Part shown: positions 34,322 through 42,695 of the stretch, one piece after another | How the letters are laid out: every line of letters begins with the position of its first letter | How positions within the stretch are numbered: the stretch's first letter is position 1 | NCBI RefSeq assembly: GCF_900177545.1 | Contig: NZ_FXBQ01000001.1 | Coordinates: forward strand, 2,474,122-2,538,121 | Origin: Maritimibacter sp. HL-12 | GTDB taxonomy: Bacteria; Pseudomonadota; Alphaproteobacteria; Rhodobacterales; Rhodobacteraceae | Length of the DNA stretch: 64,000 nucleotides | Reading direction: 5' to 3' | Made by a program: the position numbers and the translations under genes | Notes under the pieces: model-generated | Told to the model about the DNA's origin: nothing | Seen by the model: only the letters and a program-made list of their open reading frames with translations | Database searches by the model: none

Positions 34322-34690
34322 TTACTGGTTGATCTTTTCGAGGATCATGTCGTTGAGGTCAGGATCGGCCTGCGCGATGGTGATGATCTCGACGTAGCGG
34401 TCGACATCGATCCCCGGCGTTTCATCCACAGCTTCGGTTTGCTCGGTGAGTGCTTGCTGGCGAAGTTCGTCCTGCTCTCTCTGATCCGCAGCTTCGGCGA
34501 TCTGGGCGGCAAACTCCTGTTCGATCTCGGTGACCCGCTCATAAGCCACGACGAAGGCGTCGATCTCGTCTCCGGTCACGTCGGCCGCCGTCGGCGCGGT
34601 TTGCTGGTCCTGCGCCATAACCGCGACGGGCGTCGCGAGGCCGATCAGGCCGGCAAGGGTCATGGCACTTATTTTCTTGGCGAACTGCAT
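34322..34690 (-). CDS. Secreted DUF4168 protein
   Basis: A 122-residue exported protein. The start at 34690 has an AAGGAG site and gives a signal peptide MQFAKKISAMTLAGLIGLAT ending AVMA-QD. The mature part is acidic, Gln/Glu-rich and helical (coiled-coil-like FVVAYERVTEIEQEFAAQIAEA), and its C-terminal GIDVDRYVEIITIAQADPDLNDMI matches the DUF4168 pattern of a repeated helix ending in a DPDL-type turn. Function unknown; in other bacteria these are small periplasmic proteins of unclear role. The 263 bases upstream, to the next gene, contain its promoter and nothing else recognisable. Confidence 0.82.
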   Translation of the reverse strand: MQFAKKISAMTLAGLIGLATPVAVMAQDQQTAPTAADVTGDEIDAFVVAYERVTEIEQEFAAQIAEAADQREQDELRQQALTEQTEAVDETPGIDVDRYVEIITIAQADPDLNDMILEKINQ

Positions 34691-34953
34691 CAGATACTCC
34701 TTGGTTTCTCGGTTTTGTGCGCGCGGGGGGCCACGCGACACCCAAAACCCTAAGAACGCTGCACAAGGATGGCAAACCGGTGCGCAAGATCCTGCTGGAA
34801 CCGGGGTGTTGTCAGCGAGTAACCGCTGATACGCGCGAAAATCCTGCTTGCCATTGCAGAAGTCGCCTCCGCACCTCGGAAGGGGCGCGCGGCGGACATC
34901 CACCAGGGGGCCTTGCGGCACTTGGCGCTTGGCTCAAGGCGTTGGCATGCGGC

Positions 34954-35820
34954 TCAGAACCACTGCCCCGGCTCCATCAGCCCCAGATCGAGCAATTGCT
35001 GCGAGGTCCATTCGAAGGGCACGGAGTTGTGCCACTTGTATGTGGGGATGGCAAAGGTGCTGCCGGGGTTGGTCTTGAGCGCCTTGGCGGTGCGAAAACT
35101 CACGATAGCGGCGGTGATGTTGTGGTGCCATGGGCAGGCGTAGGTGTTGTATTCCTCGTCGTTGAAGGTGTGATCGGGGCCCAGCCGCAAGCCGGGCTTG
35201 GCCCGGAACAGCGCGATCCGGTCGATCTTGCGACGATCCTTCGGAATGTGTTCCTCGTAGCGCCAGCGCAAACCGCCGAAGAAATCGAGCTGACGTTCCT
35301 TCGGGTGGCCGGTCTCGGGGTCGGTGCGGCCGAGCGCGTAATAACCCGACTTGTCCAACCAGGTATTGTCGAGGGAAACGGCATTCGGGTGCCGGGCAAG
35401 ATCGTCGGCGTAGATGTCGATGACGTAAGCCAGCATCGCGTCGCGGCGTTCCTCGGTATGGAAGGCGAGCATCTCGCCGACCTTGCGGGTCTCGCAGAAC
35501 GGGTGAAACAGGTATTCGGCGTTGTAGCAGTAGTAGAGCCACAGCCCCGGCGCGGCCTCGATCACGGCGTTGACGGCCCGTTCGAGCGCGTGATCCTCGG
35601 CCATTGTGTAGTCGACGCGATAGATCTGGTCTTCCAGGGCGAGCGACAGGTCGAGGGCTGGCGGCGCGAAGACGACGAGAGCCCTGAAACCGGCGATCTG
35701 GTGGTAGCGGATTGTGCTTTCGACCTCGACCAGATCTTCCACCATGATCAGCGCCACCGGCCCCTTGGCGAGTGCGGCACCGCCACGGGCGAGAAAATTC
35801 TTCAACGACGAATAGCGCAT
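34954..35820 (-). CDS. Hypothetical protein, glycosyltransferase-like in appearance
   Basis: I cannot name this 288-residue protein with confidence. It is soluble, aromatic- and His/Asp-rich, with RYHQIAGFRALVVFAPPALD at the N terminus, LWLYYCYNAEYLFHPFCETR in the middle and TYACPWHHNITAAIVSFRT near the end. The opening (an instruction to read fields near MVEDLVEVESTIRYHQIAGF, then aligned charged stretches with DIYADDL and RWRYEEHIPKDR) resembles family-2-like glycosyltransferases that handle simple nucleotide sugars, but no clear DxD is present in the usual context. Start at 35820 avoids overlap with miaB, from which it is divergent (124 bases). Confidence 0.7.
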   Translation of the reverse strand: MRYSSLKNFLARGGAALAKGPVALIMVEDLVEVESTIRYHQIAGFRALVVFAPPALDLSLALEDQIYRVDYTMAEDHALERAVNAVIEAAPGLWLYYCYNAEYLFHPFCETRKVGEMLAFHTEERRDAMLAYVIDIYADDLARHPNAVSLDNTWLDKSGYYALGRTDPETGHPKERQLDFFGGLRWRYEEHIPKDRRKIDRIALFRAKPGLRLGPDHTFNDEEYNTYACPWHHNITAAIVSFRTAKALKTNPGSTFAIPTYKWHNSVPFEWTSQQLLDLGLMEPGQWF

Positions 35821-35944
35821 GCCTGCCTCTGCCCCTCGGGCTTTGCGGCAAATCTCCCCCATCGCGCGGCGCATTGCAACCGTTGCGGGCGGGCCCGGGT
35901 TGCGGTAGGAACCCGGCCTGATCCTGACAAGGGGCGCGCGCGAC

Positions 35945-37264
35945 ATGGCCGATACGAAAAAGCTCTACATCCGCACCTATGGCTGCCAGATGAACGTCTA
36001 CGACAGCGAGCGCATGGCCGAGGCGCTGGGCGTGGAAGGCTACGAGGAAGTGGCAAGCCCGGAACAGGCCGACATGATCCTGCTCAACACCTGCCATATC
36101 CGCGAGAAGGCGGCGGAAAAGGTCTATTCCGAGCTTGGCCGTTACAAGGATCTGAAGGCCGCCAAGCCCGATCTCAAGATCGGCGTGGCTGGCTGCGTGG
36201 CACAGGCCGAGGGCGAGGAGATCATCGCCCGCCAGCCGATGGTCGATCTCGTGGTGGGGCCACAAACCTACCACCGCCTGCCCGACATGGTGACGAAACT
36301 CGCGCGCGGCGAAAAGGTCGTCGACACCGATTTTCCGGCCGAGGACAAGTTCGAGGCATTGAAGGCGCGGCCCCAGGCGAAGCGCGGGCCCACGGCGTTC
36401 CTCACCGTGCAGGAAGGTTGCGACAAGTTCTGCGCCTTCTGCGTGGTGCCTTATACCCGGGGTGCCGAGGCGAGCCGTCCAGCCGATCGCATCCTGCGCG
36501 AGGCGCGCGACCTGGTCGAGAAGGGGGTGCGCGAGATCACCCTCCTGGGCCAGAACGTCAACGCCTACCACGGCACCGGCGAGGGCGGCGTCTGGAGCCT
36601 CGCGCGGCTGATCCGGGCGCTCGCCGAGATCGACGGGCTGGCACGCATCCGCTTCACCACCTCGCACCCGAACGACATGAGCGACGATCTGATCGCGGCG
36701 CATGGCGAGATCGACAAGCTGATGCCTTACCTGCACCTGCCGGTGCAATCGGGCTCCGACCGCATCCTCAAGCGGATGAACCGGCAGCACACGGCGGACG
36801 AATACCTGTGGCTAATCGAGCGCATCCGCGCCGCCCGGCCCGATATCCTGATCTCGGGCGATTTCATCGTCGGCTTCCCCGAGGAGACGGCGGCGGATTT
36901 CGAGGCGACGATGGATCTGATCCGCGCGGTGAACTACGGGCAGGCCTTCAGCTTCAAGTACAGCCCGCGCCCCGGCACGCCCGCCGCCGAGCGCGCGCAG
37001 GTGGACCCGGGCGAGGCGTCGGAGCGTTTGCAGCGCTTGCAGGCGCTGATCAATGACCAGGCGGCGGCGGTGATGCAGGGCATGGTCGGGCGCGAGGTGG
37101 GCGTGTTGTTCGAGAAGCCGGGGCGGATGCCGGGGCAGATGGTGGGCAAATCCGACCACCTGCACGCGGTGCACGTGACCGCCGACGGCATCGCGCCGGG
37201 TGAGTTGCGCCGGGTCAGGATCGTCGAAGCCGGGCCGAACTCGCTCGCCGGCACGCTGATCTGA
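35945..37264 (+). CDS. miaB: tRNA-2-methylthio-N6-dimethylallyladenosine synthase
   Basis: Radical-SAM methylthiotransferase that modifies adenosine 37 of tRNAs reading UNN codons. 439 residues. The N-terminal UPF0004 domain has [13 protein letters not shown] and [11 protein letters not shown] cysteines for the second cluster; the radical-SAM CxxxCxxC is in [17 protein letters not shown] near residue 155; [19 protein letters not shown] and the [12 protein letters not shown] motif follow; a TRAM domain closes the protein. Two [4Fe-4S] clusters are expected. Confidence 0.97.
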   Translation: MADTKKLYIRTYGCQMNVYDSERMAEALGVEGYEEVASPEQADMILLNTCHIREKAAEKVYSELGRYKDLKAAKPDLKIGVAGCVAQAEGEEIIARQPMVDLVVGPQTYHRLPDMVTKLARGEKVVDTDFPAEDKFEALKARPQAKRGPTAFLTVQEGCDKFCAFCVVPYTRGAEASRPADRILREARDLVEKGVREITLLGQNVNAYHGTGEGGVWSLARLIRALAEIDGLARIRFTTSHPNDMSDDLIAAHGEIDKLMPYLHLPVQSGSDRILKRMNRQHTADEYLWLIERIRAARPDILISGDFIVGFPEETAADFEATMDLIRAVNYGQAFSFKYSPRPGTPAAERAQVDPGEASERLQRLQALINDQAAAVMQGMVGREVGVLFEKPGRMPGQMVGKSDHLHAVHVTADGIAPGELRRVRIVEAGPNSLAGTLI

Positions 37265-37302
37265 TTCGCCCGAGGCACTGGCCACAGGTCCTGCACCCCG
37301 AC

Positions 37303-37311
37303 TTATCCACA
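37303..37311 (+). promoter_or_regulatory. Isolated perfect DnaA box
   Basis: TTATCCACA, the consensus DnaA-binding 9-mer, in the 193-base gap between miaB and the OmpA-like gene; a degenerate inverted copy (ttgtggaga, 37322-37330) lies 11 bases on. Not an origin by itself, but it could let DnaA influence the downstream envelope operon. Confidence 0.45.
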
Positions 37312-37457
37312 GTTTATTCCCGTTGTGGAGACAGATTGTTTCCGCTTTGGCGACACGAACGCCGGGCTTGGCATTTACAGGTGCTTGCCGTTCGGGCTAA
37401 CCTGCGTGGGATAAAGCACTTTGTCGCGATCAACGCGGCTGTATTGGGGGATATAGC

Positions 37458-38042
37458 GTGCCAAACCGATTTTTTTCGAGTCTCAGGACGATCGCACTGG
37501 CGATTGGTCTGGGTATTACCGGGCTTGCTTTTCTGGGCAGCGCTGCCAGCGCTCAGGAGCAGGTCACCGTCACCGGCAAGATCAACTGGGGCCTTTGGGT
37601 CGATCCCGATGGCTGCATGCACTGGTGGGCCGATGGCGGCCTTGAAGGCTACATGACGCCGCGCCGCCACCCGAAAACCGGCCAGCACATGTGCCTTGAG
37701 CGCAATACCTGCGCAACGCCGAACACCGACGTGCTCTTTGCCACCGACAGCCACAAGCTCACGCCTTCGGGCCGCCAGTGGTTGCAGCAGTTCTTCACCT
37801 CTGCCGGGGCTTTCGCCTATGCCGTCTACGGCCATACCGACAGCCGCGCTTCGGACGAATACAACATGCGCCTGTCGCAGCGCCGCGCCGACTCGGTTGC
37901 TGGCGTCGCCCGCGCGACCGGTGCGGTCGTCGACCGTGTGGTCGGCTTCGGCGAGCGCCGCCCGATCGCCCCGAATGACTCGGCTGCGAACATGCAGAAG
38001 AACCGCCGCGTCGAAATCGTTTGCTACAGGTACCCGCAATGA
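37458..38042 (+). CDS. OmpA-family protein with a two-cysteine DGC module
   Basis: A 194-residue exported protein that probably binds peptidoglycan. GTG start at 37458 gives a signal peptide ending in LGSAASA. Residues 51-79 form the module DGC-x2-W-x2-D ... EGY ... R-x2-P-x2-G-x3-C shared with the next gene. The C-terminal OmpA domain (about 90-190) is short but keeps DVLFATDSHKLTPSGRQWL, the GHTDSRASDEYNMRLSQRRADSV motif and NRRVEI. There is no beta-barrel. Its stop overlaps the lipoprotein start by four bases (ATGA), so they are coupled. Confidence 0.87.
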   Translation: MPNRFFSSLRTIALAIGLGITGLAFLGSAASAQEQVTVTGKINWGLWVDPDGCMHWWADGGLEGYMTPRRHPKTGQHMCLERNTCATPNTDVLFATDSHKLTPSGRQWLQQFFTSAGAFAYAVYGHTDSRASDEYNMRLSQRRADSVAGVARATGAVVDRVVGFGERRPIAPNDSAANMQKNRRVEIVCYRYPQ

Positions 38043-38371
38043 CCAGGAAACTCGTTCTTCTCGCGCTGATCGCGCCTTTCGCCGTGGCTGGCTGCCAATC
38101 GACCGTCTATGACGGCGGCGCGCCGAAACTCATCGCCACCAATGTAGACCGGACCTTCGGCGACTCCGCCGGCCCGCGCGACGGCGTTGCCGCCGTGGCC
38201 GTCACCCCGGATGGCTGCGAAGCCTGGATCGTCGACGAGGGCGTGGAGGGGTACGGCTCGACCCGCTCCGACCCGCGCTCCGGTCTGCCGCGCTGCACCA
38301 CCGAGATCCCGCCGGGATCGGTGATCGGGGATCATCGGGTCTCGAACGACTTCCCGGACTACCTGCCCTGA
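38039..38371 (+). CDS. Small lipoprotein sharing the DGC module of the upstream OmpA-like protein
   Basis: A 110-residue lipoprotein: lipobox FAVAGC with Cys19. Residues 58-86 repeat the module found in the preceding protein at its residues 51-79: Asp-Gly-Cys, Trp three residues on, Asp, Gly, Glu-Gly-Tyr, Arg, Pro, Gly and a second Cys, with identical spacing and 13 identical positions. Two cysteines exactly 26 apart in both suggest a disulfide in the periplasm. The remainder is unremarkable. Translation starts within the stop of the OmpA-like gene. Confidence 0.8.
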   Translation: MTRKLVLLALIAPFAVAGCQSTVYDGGAPKLIATNVDRTFGDSAGPRDGVAAVAVTPDGCEAWIVDEGVEGYGSTRSDPRSGLPRCTTEIPPGSVIGDHRVSNDFPDYLP

Positions 38372-38409
38372 TCGGCGGCCCTCAAGAACAATCGCGCGAT
38401 GCGCAGAAA

Positions 38410-38437
38410 TTGGCCGCGGGGCACCACCCGCGGCCAA
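38410..38437 (+). terminator. Hairpin after the OmpA-like/lipoprotein operon
   Basis: Perfect 11-bp stem ttggccgcggg / cccgcggccaa with a six-base loop, followed by aaaattg rather than a T run. Probable terminator between the lipoprotein gene and phoH. Confidence 0.55.
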
Positions 38438-38535
38438 AATTGTATCAGGACGATGAAATTTGGACACTACATCTTGCGTGAGACGGGGGCGGGGTGCACC
38501 ATCGGCGCACAGGCCCCCAGTTCACGGAGACAGAT

Positions 38536-39546
38536 TTGGGCATTGATGCGTTGAGCACCCCGCCAAGACCGGAAGACAGCCACGAAACCCTGCTGGAGTT
38601 TCCCGACAACCGCCTGCTCATCGATCTTTGTGGCCAGTTCGACCGAAATCTTGCCCAGATCGAGCACCAGCTCGAGGTGCAGATCCTGCGCCGGGGCAAC
38701 CAGCTTTCGATCCATGGCGAGCATGAAGGTCGGGCGCGCGCAGGCGAGGTTCTGGCCGCGCTCTACGCCCGGCTGGAAACCGGGCGCGCGATCGAGGCGG
38801 GCGACATCGACGGCGAGATCAGGCTGGGCCGCGGCGGCAGCGAGGCCTCGGTCGGCGGCCAGATGGAGCTGTTCAAGGGCGGTCGTGTCGAGATCAAGAC
38901 CCGGCGCAAGCTCGTCGAGCCGCGTACCGCGGCACAGGCGGCCTATGTGCAGAACCTGTTCAAGCACGAGCTTGCCTTCGGCATCGGGCCTGCGGGCACC
39001 GGCAAGACCTATCTCGCCGTCGCCGTGGGCGTGAACCTGTTTATCGGCGGCCATGTCGACCGGATCATCCTTTCGCGCCCCGCGGTGGAGGCTGGCGAGA
39101 AGCTCGGCTATCTGCCCGGCGACATGAAGGAAAAGGTCGATCCCTACATGCAGCCGCTCTATGACGCGCTTAACGATTTCCTGCCCGGCAAGCAGGTGGC
39201 CAAGCTGATCGAGGAAAAGCGGATCGAGATCGCGCCGCTGGCCTTCATGCGCGGCCGCACGCTGGCGAATGCCTTCGTGGTGCTCGACGAGGCGCAGAAC
39301 GCCACCACGATGCAGATGAAGATGTTCCTCACCCGGCTTGGCGAGGGCAGCCGGATGGTGATCACCGGCGACCGCAGCCAGATCGACCTGCCGCGCGGCG
39401 TGGCCTCGGGCCTGCGGGATGCCGAAGCGCTGCTGACCGGCATCGAGGACATCAGCTTCAACTATTTCACCGCCAAGGACGTGGTGCGCCACCCCCTTGT
39501 GGCCAAGATCATCGAGGCTTATGACGCGGCGGACCCGCAGGGCTGA
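38536..39546 (+). CDS. phoH: PhoH-family ATPase
   Basis: A 336-residue cytoplasmic ATPase, associated with RNA metabolism through its neighbour ybeY. The Walker A motif GIGPAGTGKTYLAVAVG lies near residue 150, the Walker B VVLDEAQNATTMQMKMFLTR near 252, and the MVITGDRSQIDLPRG sensor follows. The N-terminal domain (DNRLLIDLCGQFDRNLAQIE ...) is KH-like. I favour the TTG at 38536 for its GGAGA site; an upstream GTG at 38494 is possible. The order phoH-ybeY-corC-lnt is the standard alphaproteobacterial cluster. Confidence 0.93.
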   Translation: MGIDALSTPPRPEDSHETLLEFPDNRLLIDLCGQFDRNLAQIEHQLEVQILRRGNQLSIHGEHEGRARAGEVLAALYARLETGRAIEAGDIDGEIRLGRGGSEASVGGQMELFKGGRVEIKTRRKLVEPRTAAQAAYVQNLFKHELAFGIGPAGTGKTYLAVAVGVNLFIGGHVDRIILSRPAVEAGEKLGYLPGDMKEKVDPYMQPLYDALNDFLPGKQVAKLIEEKRIEIAPLAFMRGRTLANAFVVLDEAQNATTMQMKMFLTRLGEGSRMVITGDRSQIDLPRGVASGLRDAEALLTGIEDISFNYFTAKDVVRHPLVAKIIEAYDAADPQG

Positions 39547-39579
39547 CCGAGGCGCGGTGCGCCCCGGCGGCGGCCGAGC

Positions 39580-39652
39580 GGGGGCTCTGCCCCGTTGGGC
39601 CGAAGGCAGGCCTCCTGCATGACACCCCCGAGGTATTTCCGGACCCAGGAAG
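39580..39652 (-). repeat. Dispersed hairpin repeat, copy C
   Basis: Read on the minus strand it begins CTTCCTGGGTCCGGAAATACC and CTCGGGGGTG, the core of copy A, then diverges into hairpins with different arms (gcagg/cctgc, 39607-39619, and ggggc/gcccc, 39582-39592). It fills the phoH-ybeY gap, and the AGGA ribosome-binding site of ybeY is part of it. Confidence 0.7.
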
Positions 39653-39654
39653 CC

Positions 39655-40167
39655 ATGATCGTTGATCTCATCATCGAAGACGCCCGCTGGCAGGCGCTGG
39701 GGCTGGCCGACCTCGCCGAGCGCGCTTGCGGCGCGGCTCTGGCGGAGGAGAGCGTGGCGGGGGCCGAGATCAGCCTGCTGGCCTGCGACGATGCACGGAT
39801 TGCGGCACTGAACGAGGCGTTTCGCGGCAAGCCCGCCCCGACCAACGTGCTCTCCTGGCCCTCGGAGGAGCGCGCTGCCGGGACGCCGGGAGGGCAGCCG
39901 CGCACGCCGGTCGATCTGGAGCTTGGCGACATCGCCATTGCCTATGACACCTGCGCCCGTGAGGCGGCGGCGGCAGGGCGCGGGTTGGCCGATCACGTGG
40001 CCCATCTGCTCGTTCACGGCACGCTGCACCTGTTGGGTTATGACCACATTGACGAAGAAGATGCCGCGTTGATGGAGGGAATCGAGGTGAAGGTACTTGG
40101 CAAGCTCGGGATATCGGACCCATATGGGGACACGGGCGAAGATCGCCCGGTTGTATGGAAGGACTGA
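39655..40167 (+). CDS. ybeY: Endoribonuclease YbeY (rRNA maturation)
   Basis: Zinc-dependent single-strand endonuclease required for 16S rRNA 3' maturation and 70S quality control. 170 residues. The metal-binding HxxxHxxxxxH is intact in VAHLLVHGTLHLLGYDH near residue 118, and APTNVLSWPSEE is the family strand that binds RNA. ATG 39655 has an AGGA site provided by repeat copy C. It overlaps the downstream corC start. Confidence 0.95.
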   Translation: MIVDLIIEDARWQALGLADLAERACGAALAEESVAGAEISLLACDDARIAALNEAFRGKPAPTNVLSWPSEERAAGTPGGQPRTPVDLELGDIAIAYDTCAREAAAAGRGLADHVAHLLVHGTLHLLGYDHIDEEDAALMEGIEVKVLGKLGISDPYGDTGEDRPVVWKD

Positions 40168-41069
40168 TGGGCGAAGGTAACGAAGGCTCTTCTAGCGCGG
40201 CGCAGAGCGCGCGCGAGGAAGAGAACGACGAACAGGGCGGTGGATTTTTCAGCCGGATATTCGGGGTCTTGAGCCCTGCGGAGACAGCGGGCAGCCTGGT
40301 GGCTCCGCCAAGGTTTGACGGCGGGGCGACGGGTTCGGTCTCGTCGATGGTGCCCGGGATGGGCAATCTCAGGCGGATGCGGGTGGAAGACGTCATGATC
40401 CCCAAGGCTGAGATCATGGCCGTGCCGTTAGAAATCGAAAAGTCGGACCTGGTGGAGGTGTTCCGCAGCTCCGGGATGTCGCGGCTGCCTGTCTTCGAGG
40501 GCACGCTCGACAGCCCGATCGGGCTGGTGCACCTGAAGGATTTTGCACTTACGCACGGTTTCAACGGCAAGGGCGAGCGCTATGCGCTGAAGGAATTGCT
40601 GCGCCCGCTGCTGTTTGCGCCGCCGTCGATGCCGATCGGGGTGCTGCTCCAGAAGATGCAGACCGAGCGCACCCACATGGCGCTCGTGATCGACGAATAC
40701 GGCGGGGTCGACGGGCTGGTGACGATCGAAGACCTGATCGAACAGGTGATCGGTGAGATCGAGGACGAGCACGACCTCGAGGAAGGGGCGCTCTGGACCC
40801 GGGAGAAGGCGGGGAGCTTTCTTGCCGAGGCACGCGCGCCGCTTGACGAGTTCGAGGCGGATGCCGGGCTGAAGCTGCGCGGTTTCGACCCGGATGACGA
40901 GGAAATCGACACGCTGGGCGGGCTGGTGGCGCTGATCGCGGGTCATGTGCCGGCGCGTGGCGAGGTGATCGCCCACCCCGGCGGCGTGGAGTTCGAGGTG
41001 GTCGACGCCGACCCGCGTCGGATCAAGCGGCTGCGGGTGCGTCTGCCGAAACCGACGACGAATGGCTGA
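40167..41069 (+). CDS. corC: CorC/HlyC-type CBS-domain protein
   Basis: A 300-residue protein of the hemolysin C/CorC family without the membrane DUF21 domain. Two CBS domains (VEDVMIPKAEIMAVP ... LPVFEGTLDSPIGLVHLKD; and HMALVIDEYGGVDGLVTIEDLIEQVIGEIEDE) are followed by the transporter-associated CorC_HlyC domain with the IDTLGGLVALIAGHVPARGE region. E. coli CorC is linked to Mg/Co efflux; in this cluster its role is unproven. I take ATG 40167, which shares the A of the ybeY stop; an in-frame ATG at 40155 would overlap ybeY by 13 bases. Confidence 0.9.
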   Translation: MGEGNEGSSSAAQSAREEENDEQGGGFFSRIFGVLSPAETAGSLVAPPRFDGGATGSVSSMVPGMGNLRRMRVEDVMIPKAEIMAVPLEIEKSDLVEVFRSSGMSRLPVFEGTLDSPIGLVHLKDFALTHGFNGKGERYALKELLRPLLFAPPSMPIGVLLQKMQTERTHMALVIDEYGGVDGLVTIEDLIEQVIGEIEDEHDLEEGALWTREKAGSFLAEARAPLDEFEADAGLKLRGFDPDDEEIDTLGGLVALIAGHVPARGEVIAHPGGVEFEVVDADPRRIKRLRVRLPKPTTNG

Positions 41070-42606
41070 GACCTCGGGCAACGGCTTGCAACGTCTGGCG
41101 AACTGGCTTGAGCGGCGCTGGTGGCGCGTGCTCGGCACCGGGATCGCGCTTGGCCTCCTGGCCGGGCTCGGGCAGGCCCCGTTCGGCTTGTGGGTTGCAA
41201 CGCTGGCGGGGTTCGTCGGGGTTGCGGCGCTGCTTGCGGTCGCCCCCGGACCGGGAAAGGCGGCGCTGACCGGCTGGGCCTTCGGCGCGGGCTTTTTCGG
41301 GCTCACGCTCAACTGGATCGTCCAGCCCTTCCTCGTCGATGCCGGGCGGCACGGCTGGATGGCACCTTTCGCCCTTCTGCTGATGGCGGGCGGCATGGCG
41401 TTGTTCTGGGCCGGTGCCTTTGCGCTGGCGCGCTGGCTGCGCCGGGGCCATGGTCCGGTCTGGCTTGCGCTCGCTGTCAGCTTCGGTGCCGCGGAAGCGC
41501 TGCGCGGCTGGCTCTTCGGCGGCTTTCCCTGGGGTGCGCCCGGGCTTGCCTGGATCGACACGCCGCTGGCGCAACTCGCCGGCTATACAGGTGTCTTCGG
41601 ACTATCGGTGCTCACGGTGGCCGGGGCGACCGCGCTTTGGGAGGTCTTGGCACGGCGGAGCCTCGTCGGGGGGGGCGGGCTGGCCTTGGCGGCGGCGCTG
41701 GTGCTGGCGGCGGGGCACGTATTCGAACGCGCAACCTTGCCCGACCGGGCCGAGCCGGTCCGGCTGCGGCTGGTGCAGCCGAATGCGCCGCAGCACCTCA
41801 AGTGGGATCCGGCCTGGATGGGGGTTTTCCTCGATCGCGCGCTGGCGCTGAGCGGCGCGGCAGCGGACCCCGAGCCGGACCTCGTTGTCTGGCCGGAGAC
41901 CGCTATACCCACGTTGCTGGGTGAGGCCCCGGGATTGCAGGCCGAGATCGCCGCCGGTGCCGCGCCGGCCCGGGTGATCGCGGGCATCCGGCGGCTGGAA
42001 GGGCGGCGCGGCTACAACGCGCTGGTGCTGTTCGGCCCTGATGGTGCCCCCGAGCAGGTTTATGACAAGCACCATATCGTGCCATTCGGTGAATACATGC
42101 CGTTGGGCGACCTGCTCGATCGCTTCGGCATTCACGGGCTGGCGGCGCGCGAGGGCTACGGCTATTCCGCCGGGCCGGGGGCGGCACTGCTGGAGCTTCC
42201 GGACGGGCTGGGCACGGCCTTGCCGCTGATCTGCTACGAGGCGATCTTTCCGCGCGATCTGCGCCGGGCACCGGGACGGGCCGACTGGATCTTGCAGATC
42301 ACCAACGATGCCTGGTTCGGCACCTTCTCGGGGCCGCAGCAACACCTTGTCCAGGCGCGGTTCCGGGCCATCGAGTTCGGCCTGCCGCTGGCGCGGGCGG
42401 CCAATACCGGGGTGAGCGCGGTGATCGACGCGAAGGGCCGGGTTCTGGCATCGCTGCCGCTCGGGCAGGACGGTCGGCTCGATGCCGATCTGCCGGCGGC
42501 CCTGCCGCCGACGCCCTACGCCCGCTTCGGCGATGCGCCCCTCGGCCTTGTGTTACTGCTCGCCGGGCTCGGGCTCTTTGCCGCAGGCCTGCGCAAAAGA
42601 CATTGA
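41062..42606 (+). CDS. lnt: Apolipoprotein N-acyltransferase
   Basis: Transfers a third acyl chain to the N-terminal cysteine of lipoproteins in the inner membrane. 514 residues: an N-terminal membrane part of about seven to eight hydrophobic segments, then a periplasmic nitrilase domain with catalytic Glu in [12 protein letters not shown], Lys in [17 protein letters not shown] and Cys in [13 protein letters not shown], and a final membrane anchor. It overlaps the corC 3' end by eight bases. Its substrates would include the lipoproteins encoded at 5198 and 38039 in this window. Confidence 0.96.
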   Translation: MAETSGNGLQRLANWLERRWWRVLGTGIALGLLAGLGQAPFGLWVATLAGFVGVAALLAVAPGPGKAALTGWAFGAGFFGLTLNWIVQPFLVDAGRHGWMAPFALLLMAGGMALFWAGAFALARWLRRGHGPVWLALAVSFGAAEALRGWLFGGFPWGAPGLAWIDTPLAQLAGYTGVFGLSVLTVAGATALWEVLARRSLVGGGGLALAAALVLAAGHVFERATLPDRAEPVRLRLVQPNAPQHLKWDPAWMGVFLDRALALSGAAADPEPDLVVWPETAIPTLLGEAPGLQAEIAAGAAPARVIAGIRRLEGRRGYNALVLFGPDGAPEQVYDKHHIVPFGEYMPLGDLLDRFGIHGLAAREGYGYSAGPGAALLELPDGLGTALPLICYEAIFPRDLRRAPGRADWILQITNDAWFGTFSGPQQHLVQARFRAIEFGLPLARAANTGVSAVIDAKGRVLASLPLGQDGRLDADLPAALPPTPYARFGDAPLGLVLLLAGLGLFAAGLRKRH

Positions 42607-42644
42607 CCGCGGGCCCCGCTGCGCGTATCGCCTGTTTCCTACAA

Positions 42645-42691
42645 CCGTCACAACGGCTTCCTGGCGTGGCGGGTTTTTTCAATGGAGCACT
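42645..42691 (+). ncRNA. SAM/SAH riboswitch in the metK leader
   Basis: The stretch GTCACAACGGCTTCCTGGCGTG (in two parts, 42647-42656 and 42657-42668), a T-rich linker, and AATGGAGCA (42681-42689) match the small SAM/SAH riboswitch described upstream of metK in Rhodobacterales. Bases 42645-42651 pair with 42666-42672 (one G-U); the loop then pairs with the GGAGCA that is also the metK ribosome-binding site, so ligand binding would block translation. It ends four bases before the ATG region. Match is from memory of the published consensus. Confidence 0.88.
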
Positions 42692-42695
42692 TCCC

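Noticed and set aside
37303-37330. Chromosome origin suggested by the DnaA box
   Set aside because: Only one perfect box and one weak one; no AT-rich unwinding element, and no dnaA, hemE or parAB nearby.
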